DNA from: Varroa destructor
Taxonomy: Eukaryota > Arthropoda > Arachnida > Mesostigmata > Varroidae
Length of the DNA: 64,000 nucleotides
Reading direction: 5' to 3'
NCBI RefSeq assembly: GCF_002443255.2
Contig: NW_019211459.1
Coordinates: forward strand, 22,660,330 to 22,724,329
Part shown: positions 1-11,750 of the stretch, piece by piece
Numbering within the stretch: the stretch's first letter is position 1
Layout: every line of letters begins with the position of its first letter
Position numbers and translations under genes: made by a program
The notes under the pieces: generated by a model
Database searches by the model: none
The model's input: the letters and a program-made list of their open reading frames with translations, nothing else
What the model was told of the DNA's origin: nothing

Positions 1-1421
1 CTAATTAAACAATGTCAGCATCCGTAAAGCAGTCATCGATGTATTTTAGCGTAACTTGTATATTTATTACGACGTTTTAACCGATCTAGCTTATATCATC
101 GCTAACCGTAATGGACAACTTTTACCTTCACGCACCCGACCTAGGAACAATTGGCTCTGCTAGTTTACGACAAGCTCTCTGCGATTGATGATACGTCATT
201 GTTCGATGCGTATTTGAGGCAAACGTACTTTTATGGCCTAGGTAACCGCTCGTATCTGGTTTGCAACGGACCAACTCGTGACTATGACAAGCTCAGCAGC
301 GATGTATCGACGATAATGCTTGACAATCAAGAAAAACGCGTTCAGTATTTAGTGAGCTGTTTTGGCGCTGGCCATACGTTAGTAATAGGGATGAATCGAA
401 TGGAAGATTAGCGATATTTGTATTATCAAGCACTAACTGGAATTAATACAAAACAAATATGTGTGCGACTGGCTGGTAACTTTTTAGTTGAATGTGCCTC
501 TGGCTGCTTCACGGAAGCGAGTAACTAATTATAGTTTATCGTCTGCTCTTATTCGGTTAACTTGACAACTCTTTCCCTAAGCAAGATACTTACACGACGA
601 AGCATAAGTTAGCAGCTCATCTTGCCTAATATCTATGATATCGTTTTTAAAAAGTTATGCCGAAAAAGTCGAACAGTTCTATGTCAAGGAAAAAATCTCC
701 CCACAAGCTTTTAAGCGATTTCTGCAGAGGCCTCTCGTCTATCCCTATCTAGATTTTATTCTGAATAGATTGCTTAAAATTTAAGGCACGTTTTGTTAGA
801 ATCGTGACGCCATAAATTTACTAATCTCAATAACACCAATGGAGATTGGTTAATTAATATTTGTAGAAGTGGTGTTTTTACGTGAACCAAATGGGCTATT
901 GGACTGTTTTATAGCTTACCTATTAAATATAATTAAGTTTCTCGCTGCACTTCCGCACATGTCGTTCCATGATGGATGGTAGAACATATCTCTCCGTATC
1001 TCAAGCCCTTTACCCGGCAATAACTCCACCAATAAACAAAGTCTTTTACTATGAACTACCTGATTATTCGTAATGTGAAAATAGGCTCACATCCGAAAAT
1101 GAAGGACAAAACTAGGTGGTTGTAGTGAGCGTGGAACGCTTAGAGGACTGACTGTTCAGCCGTATCTTTATGACTCGAAGGCTTCAAACTACCAGAGAAA
1201 TATTAATGTCCTTTCATTTGTATCTGGCCTAAAATAGAAATTCGAATGTGCAGAGGACCCTTACGGTCCATAACAAATGAGCGAACATAGTTGACCAGTT
1301 GTATAATGAATTTGCTTATTACCCTCTAACGATGAGTAGTTAATTCGCCCATTATACGAGGTAAATATAGTAAAAGTAAATAAGTATAAATAGTAAAAGG
1401 AATAGATATTAAGCACCCGAC

Positions 1422-1423
<2 letters not shown>

Positions 1424-1488
<65 letters not shown>
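1424..1488. repeat. (TA)n microsatellite, about 65 bp
   Basis: This is an uninterrupted alternating T-A array of roughly 32 units, long enough to be length-polymorphic and able to extrude as a cruciform. Confidence 0.97.
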
Positions 1489-1492
<4 letters not shown>

Positions 1493-4400
1493 TCGACGTT
1501 TAGTAATGACAATCTATTTCGCAACCGTAAACATAACAAGCACATTGACTGTCTCAACATCCTGTATTATATCCAGTGTTACACGCAGGACAATATTCTA
1601 TACCATACACGACCCATTGGCGCTTTCCCTCATTTCAAAAGTGTGCTAAGATAAGATATTATTGCTACATTTCGTATATGGAAACAACGTGCGACATAAA
1701 CCGACCTCTTATGGCCGTCGCGGTATCGTGACGATTGCAGCGCCTATACTGTTCACCATTAAGAACCTGATAAATGGTATTGGACACAACCATCATTTTT
1801 TAGATTCATATGGATTTGCTGCAATAGATACTATCTGTGGGCTGCAGGAACACAAAAACATATGCGCGTTTTCCTGTGTGCGCCTATTCGCATTGCGATC
1901 ATATATGTTACTATTAGACACATAATAACAGAGTTAAAGTGACCGACCTGACAGATGTTCAGAGCCGCCACGTTCTACTACTGTCTATTCGTAGCTTTCA
2001 AGTGAAGGTTCTGTCCGAATGCAGAATCATCCTTGGTCGGGACGTTTTCATTCCCCTATTTCATGATTGTAATGCATCTGGTGGACATCTGCGACGCATA
2101 TGTACACGGCACGAAGCAGCATTTGCCGACGACATATTGCCGCTGTTAAGAGGAAGCTAAGAAGTAGGCTTAGGGACAACTGGATATGGGTTAGTTGCTC
2201 GATAAAATTTCCCCTGTTTCGAAGTGACCGGCCGAAGTATAATCGGAATTGTGGAGTGTTGCCGATTGTTCTGGAGTCTAATCTCAATAACCTGATAAGG
2301 AATCAGTAGCTGCTTAGCGGGTCGGAGCAAACTTCCAAGCGCTGTCAGAAATACAGAGAATTCGGAAAGAAACGCTTTTGAAGAAATAACACGAGACGAC
2401 AGACAAGTGTTAGGGGAATGACTGCTGCTACAGCTTACTGATCGTTTCGTGGACCTGCTACCAGGTCTTCAAAGTAGGTCTCGAAGCCGGCCAACCCAAC
2501 TCGATTCACACTCCGTATGACTCTTTCCAAACGCAATTCTTTTAGCCCCCGGGTTTTCTGTTAGTTGTGCGAAACACTTGTACCAGCCGTAGCTGACAAT
2601 AGCAGCCTAAATTGTCGCTTTAATCGCGTCAGTGGGGTCAAAAAACAATCGAGCTGGACATCAGACGCAGGCAAGGCTGTGTTTTGCTGCCAAGTCCTGG
2701 ATAGGTGATGATTGATTCGTGCGGCTCCTGCTGCAGTGAGTTAGGTTTCAACGGTAGTGATACCAGTGGCGGAGGTGACACACCGACCAAGCATAGGCCG
2801 CTAATAACAGTAGCAAACTTACGGCACGAAACAACAGATTGTTCCAGTGTTCGTCTGCTGATTTCGATTGATATTTTATTTAGATTCAGCTATTATCCCC
2901 TTGTACTTCCTCCTCGATCAGCGAAACGGCGCTGTTGCTTTGCCCAGCGGATGACTGTAACAGCAGTAACGCACCTAGCGCCGAGCCAAAGAAGAGGCAC
3001 TATTACTTAATGATTACTACGTATAAACAAATAAAGACAAAAAACAAAATCAACGGTAACATTCGATAACTGGGACGTCTAAATGAGGTGTTATGGCGGT
3101 GCGCCGGAAACAAAATAAATTGTATGTATACGTAGAAACATATGTATGTATGAGTCGACAATCAGATGATTGTTTTATAGAATGTGGTTATTCCGGCATT
3201 CATTTGTGTGGGTCTTTGTGTCTAGCCTGACGATGTTTGTGTGCGTACATCCATCCATGAGTCGCCCGGGCCGTCTGTCTGTTGGTTGGTTTCGAGTCGT
3301 CAAAAGCGACTCAGCCATTATAGACAGTGGAAGCTAAGAGCCCAGCCGCTTCAGTAGTCAAGTCTGCAGATGTCAGTTTAGCAGAGGACTTTAGGAAACC
3401 AAGAAACTAGCGATTATCGAGCATCTGAGCGGTCAACATGACGATCTGCGTGCGGTCCGCGACAAACGGCGCGAACGCCGCTGCCATTTCCACCATTATT
3501 TATTACTTATATAGGCTCTGGCCGCCGCGGCACGGTCCCCGGTACGGCCGTAGTGCTGACAAGAGTAATCAAATGAATAAGAACCAAGTTATGAACCAAA
3601 TGGACAAGGGTTAGTTCTTTAGTGAATGCCGGTCGTAAAGGTGGCGCCGCTCTATTTACTAATACATATACCTGTATACACATCGAATAACGACCTCAAG
3701 GGTGTAGCCATTGACGCAATCAGACCCAAGTGCTCAGGTTTGACTTGCGAACGTGCTGTCGTTCGCTGCCGTGCGCTATGTACGAGCATCGATGTTAACT
3801 AACAGTTAGCTAGCAAGTCCGTTATTATTGTCCTTCTGTTTCCTTGTTTGCCCTTTTAGCTCTCATTGTGCGCTCGTTCCTCTGACAAAACGGCCCTTAA
3901 TAACAATGTCGCCTCATACAGCCTAATCTTCCAGCGTCGAGAAGACCTAAGTGATATGACAGGCCAATGGATAAACAATCCACGATAACCAATAGTGAGA
4001 GAACTAACGTACCTAACATGTTAATAACAACAATAATAACAGCAACAGCAACAACGATCGAATGCTGTTTCGGCCGGCAGAATGGGCTCGGTTCATCTAG
4101 TCATCAGCACGTAGGCAAAACGCGGCACAACTCGGACTGGCTGCCATTTCCCGTGATTACTGGAGGAAGGACACAATCTGTAGTCGTCCACCGAATCGTC
4201 ATTGCGATGCTACCAGTAGCTGCGGAATGAAAAAGAAATAATGGAAACAGCCCAGTCAATGAGGAAGCAAGCTACCGAGATTAAGAAAGAGAGGTAAAGA
4301 AGACTGATAAAGTGGATAATGGAACGCACATGCAAGAAGCAGGACCTTTGAAGCCATGAAGCCACTACGACGACGTGCCAAAAAGCAGTCAGGGTTCTAT

Positions 4401-6088
4401 GCACGAGAAGCGAACGAAAAGGCAAATACAGAAGGGAGCGTAGAAAAAAATCAGGAAAAAAATACAAGCCAAAATGCAACATAACAATAAAATCAAATAA
4501 TACGCCATGGATGTGGACGGCCGCGACAGAACTGTCTTGAACCATACCAACGCTGATGAACGCTCACCGTTTATGTAATGCTACCAGCTGTCGCCATAAA
4601 CCCAGATTGAGTAAGCAGCTCGACGACGGCAACAGAAGTAGCTAACAGGAACAAATGCTGCACAAGCAGTGAGGAACGATCGAAAGAAGGACCGAATCAG
4701 TAGCGAGTCCACAGCCGATCTGAACATTGTAGCTATCTGCAGTAGTACTCACTCACGAGATTATCGACGGCAGCGCGCTAGTAAAACTGGTGATTGGACC
4801 GAAGCCGTTGAAGACTACGACACCAGCGGGTGACAGCGAATTATAAGAGTGGGGGGTTATCAAAGGGGGTGAAACGTTGTCTAACTGTGAAATCCGCGGT
4901 GAAATGGATAGGCCTTTGCAGACCCCTAAAATATTTCTCAGTTGTTTTTAAGAAATCTCTGCGTGCCATACGAGGCAAAACCGCTTTGCTAGATCAGTTG
5001 GGTTCCAGTTAACTGATGGAATCAAGGGGTTACAGGAGAAAGCGACAGCGCTGATGGCTCCGATGAAAAACTCACGAAATGCCCTAGAACTTTAACATCA
5101 ATCAATGCTGGCGCGCTTATTTACCATGCACAAACTTATGACCTTCTAGATGGGTCGTAAAGCCATCGTCAGATGTGTCGTGCATCTAAACAGTGTGACA
5201 GACAGGGTAAATTGAATAATTCAATTTTCTATTTACTTCAGTCCACTTCAGTGTTCGGATTCATCCGTCTAACCGTTTTCGCCTTCGGCTTTTTCTGACC
5301 ACATTTTGATCGTGACGATCTGATTTGGATCTAACCGGATCTTTAATGTACGCTAATGGAGTTGAACCAGATGACATCCTAATCTATGGACGTGACTGGG
5401 AGGTTAATGAAGGTGAACGCAATGTTTGCATTCAGACGTATTAGAAAACGACGGAATAATCTTGGGAAAACACTAACAGCTATTATAGCTCATTTAAATG
5501 AGCGCACCAATAGAGTAATAAAACAGGCCACAATCTGGACCGCATTTTCGTTCAGTGGCGGAAGCACATCCATCAAGATTAAGACTCATTACTACTATAC
5601 CTAGTGACCGAACTGCGACTGAATCGTTACCTGTAACTATCCTACTCCAAATGTTCTTTAACGAGTTAATCTGGACTGGAAGTTCAGAACAAAACAGAAA
5701 GGTAGACGACTTAAGATAATTATGCTTATGCAGCAGCGGCAAACCTGTGTTTCTCTAACAGAACTAAGTGCCATGACTAGTAGGTACCCGAGCCTACGAG
5801 CATTAACCTAGAAGCGATCCTGTGAATCCGAAGGAAAACTTGGTACCATTCCACCAGGCCAGTGCCACCGGCCTCAAGCCTCGGCCCTCGCCAGTTTCCT
5901 ACACTCAAGAATAAAAAGCTTTTTGCTCGTTCAGGCTGCCAGATCAAAGTATACCTCGGGTCTCACTCTAGCCCAAAAAGTAGCACCTAAAGTAATCAGG
6001 GTAGTAACGGCTGTGACGACCTTGCTAAAGGAGCAGAATGTGTGTATAAAAACGAGTGTCGCGATACCGACCTCTTTCGTTGGGACTC

Positions 6089-6090
<2 letters not shown>

Positions 6091-6120
<30 letters not shown>

Positions 6121-6121
6121 C
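6091..6121. repeat. (GCT)n trinucleotide run with one interruption
   Basis: Ten GCT-type units occur with a single TTG interruption. The run produces overlapping Leu-, Ala- and Gln-rich open frames on both strands (5923-6322). None has a supporting coding context, so I call it a microsatellite. Confidence 0.9.
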
Positions 6122-6684
6122 TTCGTCCTCTTTGCGCCGGGAGTAGACATTCGTCAGACACCGACAAACCACGGGGCGGCCTCCCAAATCGCGGGACACC
6201 TTTACTACTTCCAGTACTTCTGGGCTTACGTCCACCGTTCTCATACGCGCCAGCTTCCGAAAGAAATGCAAGGACTGAGTAGTAATGCGTCGACGAACAA
6301 ATGAGAGACATGAACTATACATTTGTTATTTATTTCTGGAGAAGCACAGATAGAGTCACATATTTACAGCCAGTGGGTGGTTATAGCTACCTATAATAGG
6401 TGCGGATTATTTCAACTGCCTACATAGAACGCCAATCGGCGATTGTCGGGAATAAATAGTTTGACGAAACAGAATTAACCAGAAGACGAGAGTAGAACAG
6501 TGACATGGTTGGGGGTAATTTAAAAAAAAACTGGGTGTACCTGGAAGTTCGGAGATTGGCTCACACGATCGATACGGATAATGTCTAGGGAGGTGCGGAG
6601 GAGGCTTCGGGAGTACATTAGTAATAACAACGCCAAAAGTAAGAATTAGAATGGAATAAGATCGTTATATAACGAGCCGAGCCG

Positions 6685-6927
6685 GATGGAAAGTGGCTTA
6701 GGTGGAGGGCGAGAAGGAGGTAAGCGCGATAAAAAGAAATGAGGGGCGGGTGAAAAGAAAAGATAATTTGGTGGGAAAAATCGCATTCGAGAGGGGCAAA
6801 AATGGTAAAAAGAAAACGACAGAAGAAAGAGTCGAGTGTGTACAACGAAAAAGGAGGGGCGAGAGGGAGATATGGAAGCAACTGGGCAGAAACACAAGGG
6901 GGCCGATAGGAAGGGAAAGGGAACAGG
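6685..6927 (+). other. Purine-rich tract, about 240 nt
   Basis: The + strand is dominated by G and A (runs such as GAGGGCGAGAAGGAGG and GGAAGGGAAAGGGAACAGG), with few pyrimidines over about 240 nt. A donor-like GAG|GTAAGC lies inside at 6719/6720. Neither strand's open frames resemble a known protein. Confidence 0.7.
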
Positions 6928-6940
6928 TCATCATGAGGCC

Positions 6941-6958
6941 GATGATGATGATGATGAT
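6941..6958. repeat. (GAT)6 microsatellite
   Basis: Six uninterrupted GAT units lie directly downstream of the purine-rich tract. Confidence 0.9.
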
Positions 6959-7511
6959 ATGACGGTTCCGAGATGATAGGATTAAAATGTCGCCACGACG
7001 CAAAACGAGAAAGAAACTCTCCATTATCACCGGTCGACTACGGTAGTTAATTAATACTACATCTTCTACAATTATTATAATTAGCAATGTCCCTAGTGGC
7101 ATTGTACGCAGTTTTTGCAGGTAATGCAAAAAAAAGCAAATTAAGTTATTGTCATGGACGATGTTGGGGAGGAAAAAGTCCCCCGATACTGGAACTGTCT
7201 GCGGAAAGCAGAGCGTTCCAACTGGAAAAGAAGCTTGCAGATTACAGGTTTTGAGAAGCCCTGCAGGTTTTGTCGTTGTCTCATTATTTTACGTCCATAT
7301 TCCAAATGATAACACGAAACAACAGGGTATACTTGGCAATAGTTGGTGAAAATAAACGGACAAATTGTAACCACCGCCCTATAATAGTAGGCATTACAAA
7401 ACTGTTTATTTGTGTGAAAAATAATGTAGGCCTTTGCATTCAAATTTCGATTCTGCTCGGTCGATTCGTAAATGCAAATTTTTAGATATCTTACAAAGAA
7501 AATTTGGCGAA

Positions 7512-7530
7512 ACGTTTTTAGGTAAGTTTC
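7512..7530 (+). other. Abutting AG|GT site (possible zero-length exon / ratchet point)
   Basis: TTTTTAG ends at 7521 and GTAAGTTT begins at 7522, so an acceptor-like and a near-perfect donor-like sequence abut. It lies upstream of the Musashi-family exon. The preceding 25 nt are only weakly pyrimidine-rich, so support is modest. Confidence 0.25.
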
Positions 7531-7651
7531 AAGTTTGGACATAAGATGTTGTGTGTGGGGTTCGATAGTACCTATAGATACAACGAAACAATAACTATTT
7601 AATTATGCTCTTAGCTAGATCGATCAATTTAACTGTGCTACTATCTGTGAT

Positions 7652-7687
7652 CTACTAGTGATCAGCTAGTGAGAGCTACTAGTGATC
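7652..7687. repeat. Short direct repeat of a 12-bp unit
   Basis: CTACTAGTGATC occurs exactly twice, at 7652-7663 and 7676-7687, with a degenerate related segment (CAGCTAGTGAGAG) between them. This gives a three-unit local array of about 12 bp period. Confidence 0.8.
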
Positions 7688-8368
7688 CTTAAGGGTGAAA
7701 TACTGCTACGGCTGTTAAGGACTGGTGTCCTATGAGATTTCTAAAATGAATCGAATAGGCCAAGAATCCAGAAGAAGCCATGGAGGTAGCAAACGGACTA
7801 GGGATCGAGAACCACAGGGAACTTAGGTGAAATGAAACGAGCTTCTTGTGGATAGGTGTAGAAGAAAGCTAATCGGTCGACCAAGAAGAGACCGAGCGTC
7901 GCGTTTCTTCTTGGATGCCAGCAGCAGCAATTGTAGCCACTGTTCTCTGAGTCCTGTTCGGATCGGGGGCATCGCAAGAGCTTGAGTTTGCGGGAAAATC
8001 GGGGGGTCGTAACCCAAGCAGTTGTCCCGTTTGACTCCGCCTGACATCTCGCAGGAACGAACGTATCCTGTCTGTCCGAATGAGTGGGTGAGCAGCAGCC
8101 CGACTCCCGCTTCAGCTAGGAGGCCTCCAAACCAAGAGAGCTTTCCCGACAATTATCGTTGTCTGCCTGCAGAAATCCCGGGGTGGGCTTGGGCATAAAG
8201 GAACTAAGCAAAACTGCAAGAGAGCTGCCGGCTCTTTTTTTATACGCGAGAGGGCAGAGAGGTTCAAAGAAAACTCCAAAGCATTCCATGACAGAAGGCT
8301 GAGAAGAGCAGCTTAGATATTTTTCTTAAGGAGGGCTCCGTCTGTTCTTACACACTATGGTAGGAACG

Positions 8369-8402
<34 letters not shown>

Positions 8403-8404
8403 CA
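8369..8404. repeat. (TA)n microsatellite
   Basis: This is an alternating T-A array with one C interruption near its 5' end. Confidence 0.93.
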
Positions 8405-8700
8405 TTGCTAAAGAGGCGTTACCCTTCAGCCAGCTAGATGAATGAAAGCGCTAATTGAAACGTTCACTTATAGTATAGTATCCGTCAACGTGGCACCAGA
8501 GAGCGAAAGAGGAACAGTTGGGGACAAGGGGCGGCGCGCTACTATAAAAGTGTCTGTTAGTGTAATTATTTAACTTTAGTATTCTTACGTTAACGAGAAG
8601 TAACATGGGCTAAATAGAGCAGTGAGTTGGGAAATGATTAATAACTATAGATATATATATAATTATGTTCTCGAGTTACAGATGCAAAGAACATTAGACG

Positions 8701-8715
8701 TTTTTTTTTTTTTTT
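8701..8715. repeat. 15-T homopolymer run
   Basis: Fifteen consecutive T residues are followed by AGGTTTG. This superficially resembles a pyrimidine tract plus acceptor, but no open exon follows. Confidence 0.95.
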
Positions 8716-9552
8716 AGGTTTGCTTATTTGGGTAATAAATATCATTTTGAAAAGTCGTTTTGGCTAGAATTATTTGGAGATACGACGAGATCAAATTTGC
8801 ACCTATCTGGGATTACGTTTAAGGGATCGTATTGTGACAGTTACAATGAAAATACTCAAGCTGTAAGGCATTTTTAACTGTATTTGATTTGTCGACAAGA
8901 TTTGTTTCTTAGCTAAGGAGATAAGATAAAGATGTCTTAGCCATATGTTTTCCTTCGCTTAACGTGTGCTAACATATCACAAAACTGCCCGTTTTGAGAC
9001 CTACAGACGTACAGGGAAACCTTCAGCAACCAACCAAAGAGTTATGGACGTGAACATTGAGGTGGCTCTTATATGAACGAGCAAAGATCCCATTTATAGT
9101 ACGGTTTAACAACTAATATTACAAAAATAACTTCACAAAATAATTACAAAAATGTTTTTTCGTCACGAATAGAAGTCTGCTTGCTTTTGTGTCTGGGTCG
9201 TCGTTGTTGGGGTCACTGTTTCATTGATTCGAATCAATAAGCAGAGCCATCTAGGGTATCGACAATCTCTGCTACGGCGTTCGCTCGTCGTTCGCGATCT
9301 GGATTGGCTTCCAGTATTCTACAAATGCGCAGCAGTTGCGCTCGGCGGTCCTTTTCTGTGTAAGCTAAATGTTTGTACCGAAAAACGCCCTTTAATCTTA
9401 TTTCACGTCGGACGCATAGAGTACAGGTCTATTTGAAAAACATCAAGAGATATCCCAGTCCTATGACGACTGGGAGCAATAAACAATGCTATTTGTTTTG
9501 CAAGTATGCTAGAGCCTTTTAGGTATAGCGGATGGTATACACACACATACTA

Positions 9553-9572
9553 TACATATATATATATATATA
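9553..9572. repeat. (TA)n microsatellite
   Basis: A short alternating T-A array lies after an ACACACATAC stretch. Confidence 0.85.
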
Positions 9573-10026
9573 CAGGAAACTTGAGATTGATAATCTTGTT
9601 CTATCCAGTCTGCTGTTACCTTCAATTCCCATTATATATTTGGTAGTTAAAAAAGTATATCAGGTTTTTAGGCCAGAATTGGAGCGCTTTATTTATCTAT
9701 TAAAACAATTAACCTAAACATGCCAAGTTTTGATCAGCACCCGTTTGCCATTTTTCTGGTAACAGCGTAATCCCTTCACCATAAAACTTCTGTGATTTCT
9801 ACATGAAAAATTTTGACAAGTAATTCTGGCATCTTTCAATTGAAATCAAGTTAATATCATTGCGCAAGTTCTATGGAAAAAGACCGAAAAGGTGATGGTT
9901 TGATCGCACTGTCATTGTAAAAGACGGCGTCCACTCTGTCCAGTTTCTCTGGTGGATTTTTTGTTGTCATTTTATTAGTTTTTGAGAGTAAAAATTTAAA
10001 TTAATGGTTTTGTCAGGTGGTGGCGA

Positions 10027-10066
10027 CAGCAGCAGCAGCAGCAGCAGCAGCGGCGGCGGCAGCAGC
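10027..10066. repeat. (AGC)n/(CGG)n compound trinucleotide repeat
   Basis: About eight AGC units pass into CGG units and back to AGC. The run gives a Ser/Gly-rich open frame at 10004-10204 and a Leu/Pro-rich frame on the other strand. Neither shows a domain outside the repeat. Confidence 0.92.
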
Positions 10067-11139
10067 TCATGCAGATGCATAAGCAGATGCAGAGTCCATC
10101 GGACATATATGGTCACCTTCTCTGACATCGACTCGGGGTTCGCCACGCTTTTGGAAGACATTTTCCTTTGTTCTTTCATACTTAACTTTATGATCTCCAT
10201 GTAACCCGCTTTTCATCAACCGCTTTAAAAATAACTTGTTTTCATTGCATTTTTATGGTGTGTCGTAAAGGATCACGTACATTTTTCTGTGTCAATTCGT
10301 CAAGTTTTTCTTTTGCTAGCCAGCGTTCTCTAAATGGTTTAAAACACTTTGATTAGAGACAGGCTACAAGAAGCATTTTTCTATTGAAAACGAGAGCGGC
10401 GGAACCATCTTTGGACCGTGTTTTTTGAAAACCTTAGACAGCGTTGGTGTCTTAATTATGATCAAATGCTAAAATGTAAACAATTTTTGCAGAAATATCG
10501 TTCATATTCTAGGCGTTCTATCTTGCGTCCGAACGAAGTTTTACGACAACTTCAGCATATTTATCTATCTCTCAGCTTTTAAATGGCACTAAAATATGTG
10601 ACTCTGAAGCTGTCAAGCTGGCTTCGTTCGGCAAAAAGTTCGGCCATCCAATATATGCCTTTATCGATCACCTTTCAGATCGATAATTACGTACGTTACT
10701 GCGGTCTGGGGCGAGATATTCTCTCGAGATACGCTTCGAATCTCTGGCTTGACGCACAACGTAAAAATTGCTTAATGTACAGAACCAAACTCCGCGGATG
10801 TATGTATACTCATAGAAACGATTAGAGGTCTTTGCTAGCTCCAAATAGGTACAACAGCGAATTTCCCGAGTGTTCGGCGGGAATATATTCGAAACTCTTT
10901 ATTACCCGTTGCATTGAAGTCCACAATGTATTCAGCTGAGAGTTGCGAATGAATATTTGTTAGGCATCTCTAACAGCTAACTTGGTGTTGACGCTGCTTT
11001 TATTGTTATTTGTTTTATACTATGATTTTCACTATATACTAGTTACGTTACATAAGACCATCGTTTGATCCTGGATTGATCTCAATCTTTTTAAACGGAT
11101 GCGGCCTTAGCGTTCGTATATTTTGATTTGAACTGAATC

Positions 11140-11158
11140 AAAAAAAAAAAAAAAAAAA
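11140..11158. repeat. 19-A homopolymer run
   Basis: Nineteen A residues lie about 540 bp upstream of the Musashi-family exon. No retroposed sequence is recognisable upstream of it, so there is no reason to call it a retroelement tail. Confidence 0.95.
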
Positions 11159-11674
11159 CAACTATATAAGAAAAATAAAATCCATATAATTTTGCTGCGT
11201 AGAGAAACCTGGCGATCCTTTGTCGAGTTGTTGGTATCATAGTTTGAAATTAGGCCGACTATGGTGAAACGCACAGATGATTGATTCTTTCGGTTGGACG
11301 CAACGTAAACGTTAATACGTTACGACGCTGGGCGTTACACAACTATTTTTACAGCTCAGTCACGCCTCCATTGCTGGGCTTCGAGGGTACCTTTAAGTAC
11401 ATCTATAAACTACAGTGTTTGGTTTTATTTCACCAAACCTATGCATTTTCCATCCTTTCAACACCAGCTTTGTAACGTCCCCGTTTCGAAATAGTCAAAA
11501 TCTAGCAGAACTTGTTTGGGACACACTTCAAGTACTGTAGCTTTTATATGCGCGAGGAACCCGCTAGATCTGACGCTTATTTGTGGTAAAACGTTTTTTA
11601 TCGTCTCATTTTTGGGTATTCTGCAGCTCTTCAAACGCGAGAGTAAGTGAACGCTCACTCCTTCATACGACCTT

Positions 11675-11701
11675 TACTAACCTATCATTTAATTTTTTCA
11701 G
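11675..11701 (+). promoter_or_regulatory. Branch point, pyrimidine tract and 3' splice site of the Musashi-family exon
   Basis: A perfect TACTAAC branch-point match lies at 11675-11681. It is followed by a T-rich stretch ending TTTTTTCAG at 11701, directly before the exon. The branch-to-acceptor distance of about 20 nt is typical of metazoan introns. This marks the exon as internal, although the ATG at 11706 also sits in a reasonable start context (A at -3). Confidence 0.82.
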
Positions 11702-11742
11702 GAAAATGTTCATAGGAGGATTAAGCTGGCAAACTGCACCAG
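11702..11742 (+). CDS. Rbp6: Internal exon of a Musashi-family RNA-binding protein (start of RRM1)
   Basis: This 41-nt exon reads G|AAA ATG ... CCA|G. It encodes KMFIGGLSWQTAP plus a split codon at each end: the first base completes a codon begun upstream, and the last G begins the next codon, as expected if E or D follows. MFIGGL is the RNP2 strand of the first RNA-recognition motif, and SWQT directly after it is diagnostic of the Musashi family (Musashi, Rbp6, MSI1/MSI2). These cytoplasmic proteins bind UAG-containing motifs in mRNA 3' UTRs and control translation in stem and neural cells. K-M-F-I fits Rbp6/MSI2 better than Drosophila msi, so the symbol is a best guess within the family. 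The exon is flanked by a good acceptor and donor, and the frame stops immediately past the donor (GGT ACG TAA), so the homology ends exactly at the splice site. RNP1, RRM2 and both protein ends are not visible in the window. Family assignment is confident; paralogue assignment is moderate. Confidence 0.9.
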
Positions 11743-11750
11743 GTACGTAA
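11743..11750 (+). promoter_or_regulatory. 5' splice site following the Musashi-family exon
   Basis: The junction reads CAG|GTACGTAA, a good match to the MAG|GTRAGT donor consensus. The reading frame terminates a few bases inside the presumed intron, consistent with a real exon end. Confidence 0.8.

Larger units (their letters stand above)
1..11701. other. Non-coding DNA upstream of the Musashi-family exon (intron and/or 5' flank)
   Basis: No recognisable coding exon was found on either strand. Short open frames such as 151-411 and 1662-1925 have no domain, no splice context and no family resemblance. The stretch holds simple repeats (1424-1488, 6091-6121, 8369-8404, 9553-9572, 10027-10066), poly-T and poly-A runs, a purine-rich block at 6685-6927 and an AG|GTAAGT site at 7521/7522. 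An upstream Musashi exon must exist, because the split first codon needs two bases from it, but I could not locate it here. Confidence 0.6.

Noticed and set aside
2122..2136. FADDI in an open frame, resembling the reverse-transcriptase catalytic box of LINE elements
   Set aside because: The neighbouring residues lack the other RT blocks (no GxPQGS-type motif upstream), the frame is only 73 codons, and no second element fragment lies nearby.
5923..6322. Overlapping poly-Ala, poly-Leu and poly-Gln open frames on both strands
   Set aside because: All arise from the (GCT)n microsatellite at 6091-6121. No frame has conserved sequence outside the run.
6600..6630. Codons for RRLREYI, close to the LREYF expected just after the Musashi-family exon
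   Set aside because: It lies upstream of the 41-nt exon on the same strand, has no acceptor before it, hits a stop soon after in the wrong context, and shows no RRM residues downstream.
8217..8239. Stem AGAGC/GCTCT followed by seven Ts, like a rho-independent terminator
   Set aside because: The window is eukaryotic and no small RNA gene precedes it. Short stems before T-runs occur by chance.
10004..10204. Ser/Gly-rich open frame
   Set aside because: It is produced by the AGC/CGG repeat and the remaining 40 residues match nothing recognisable.
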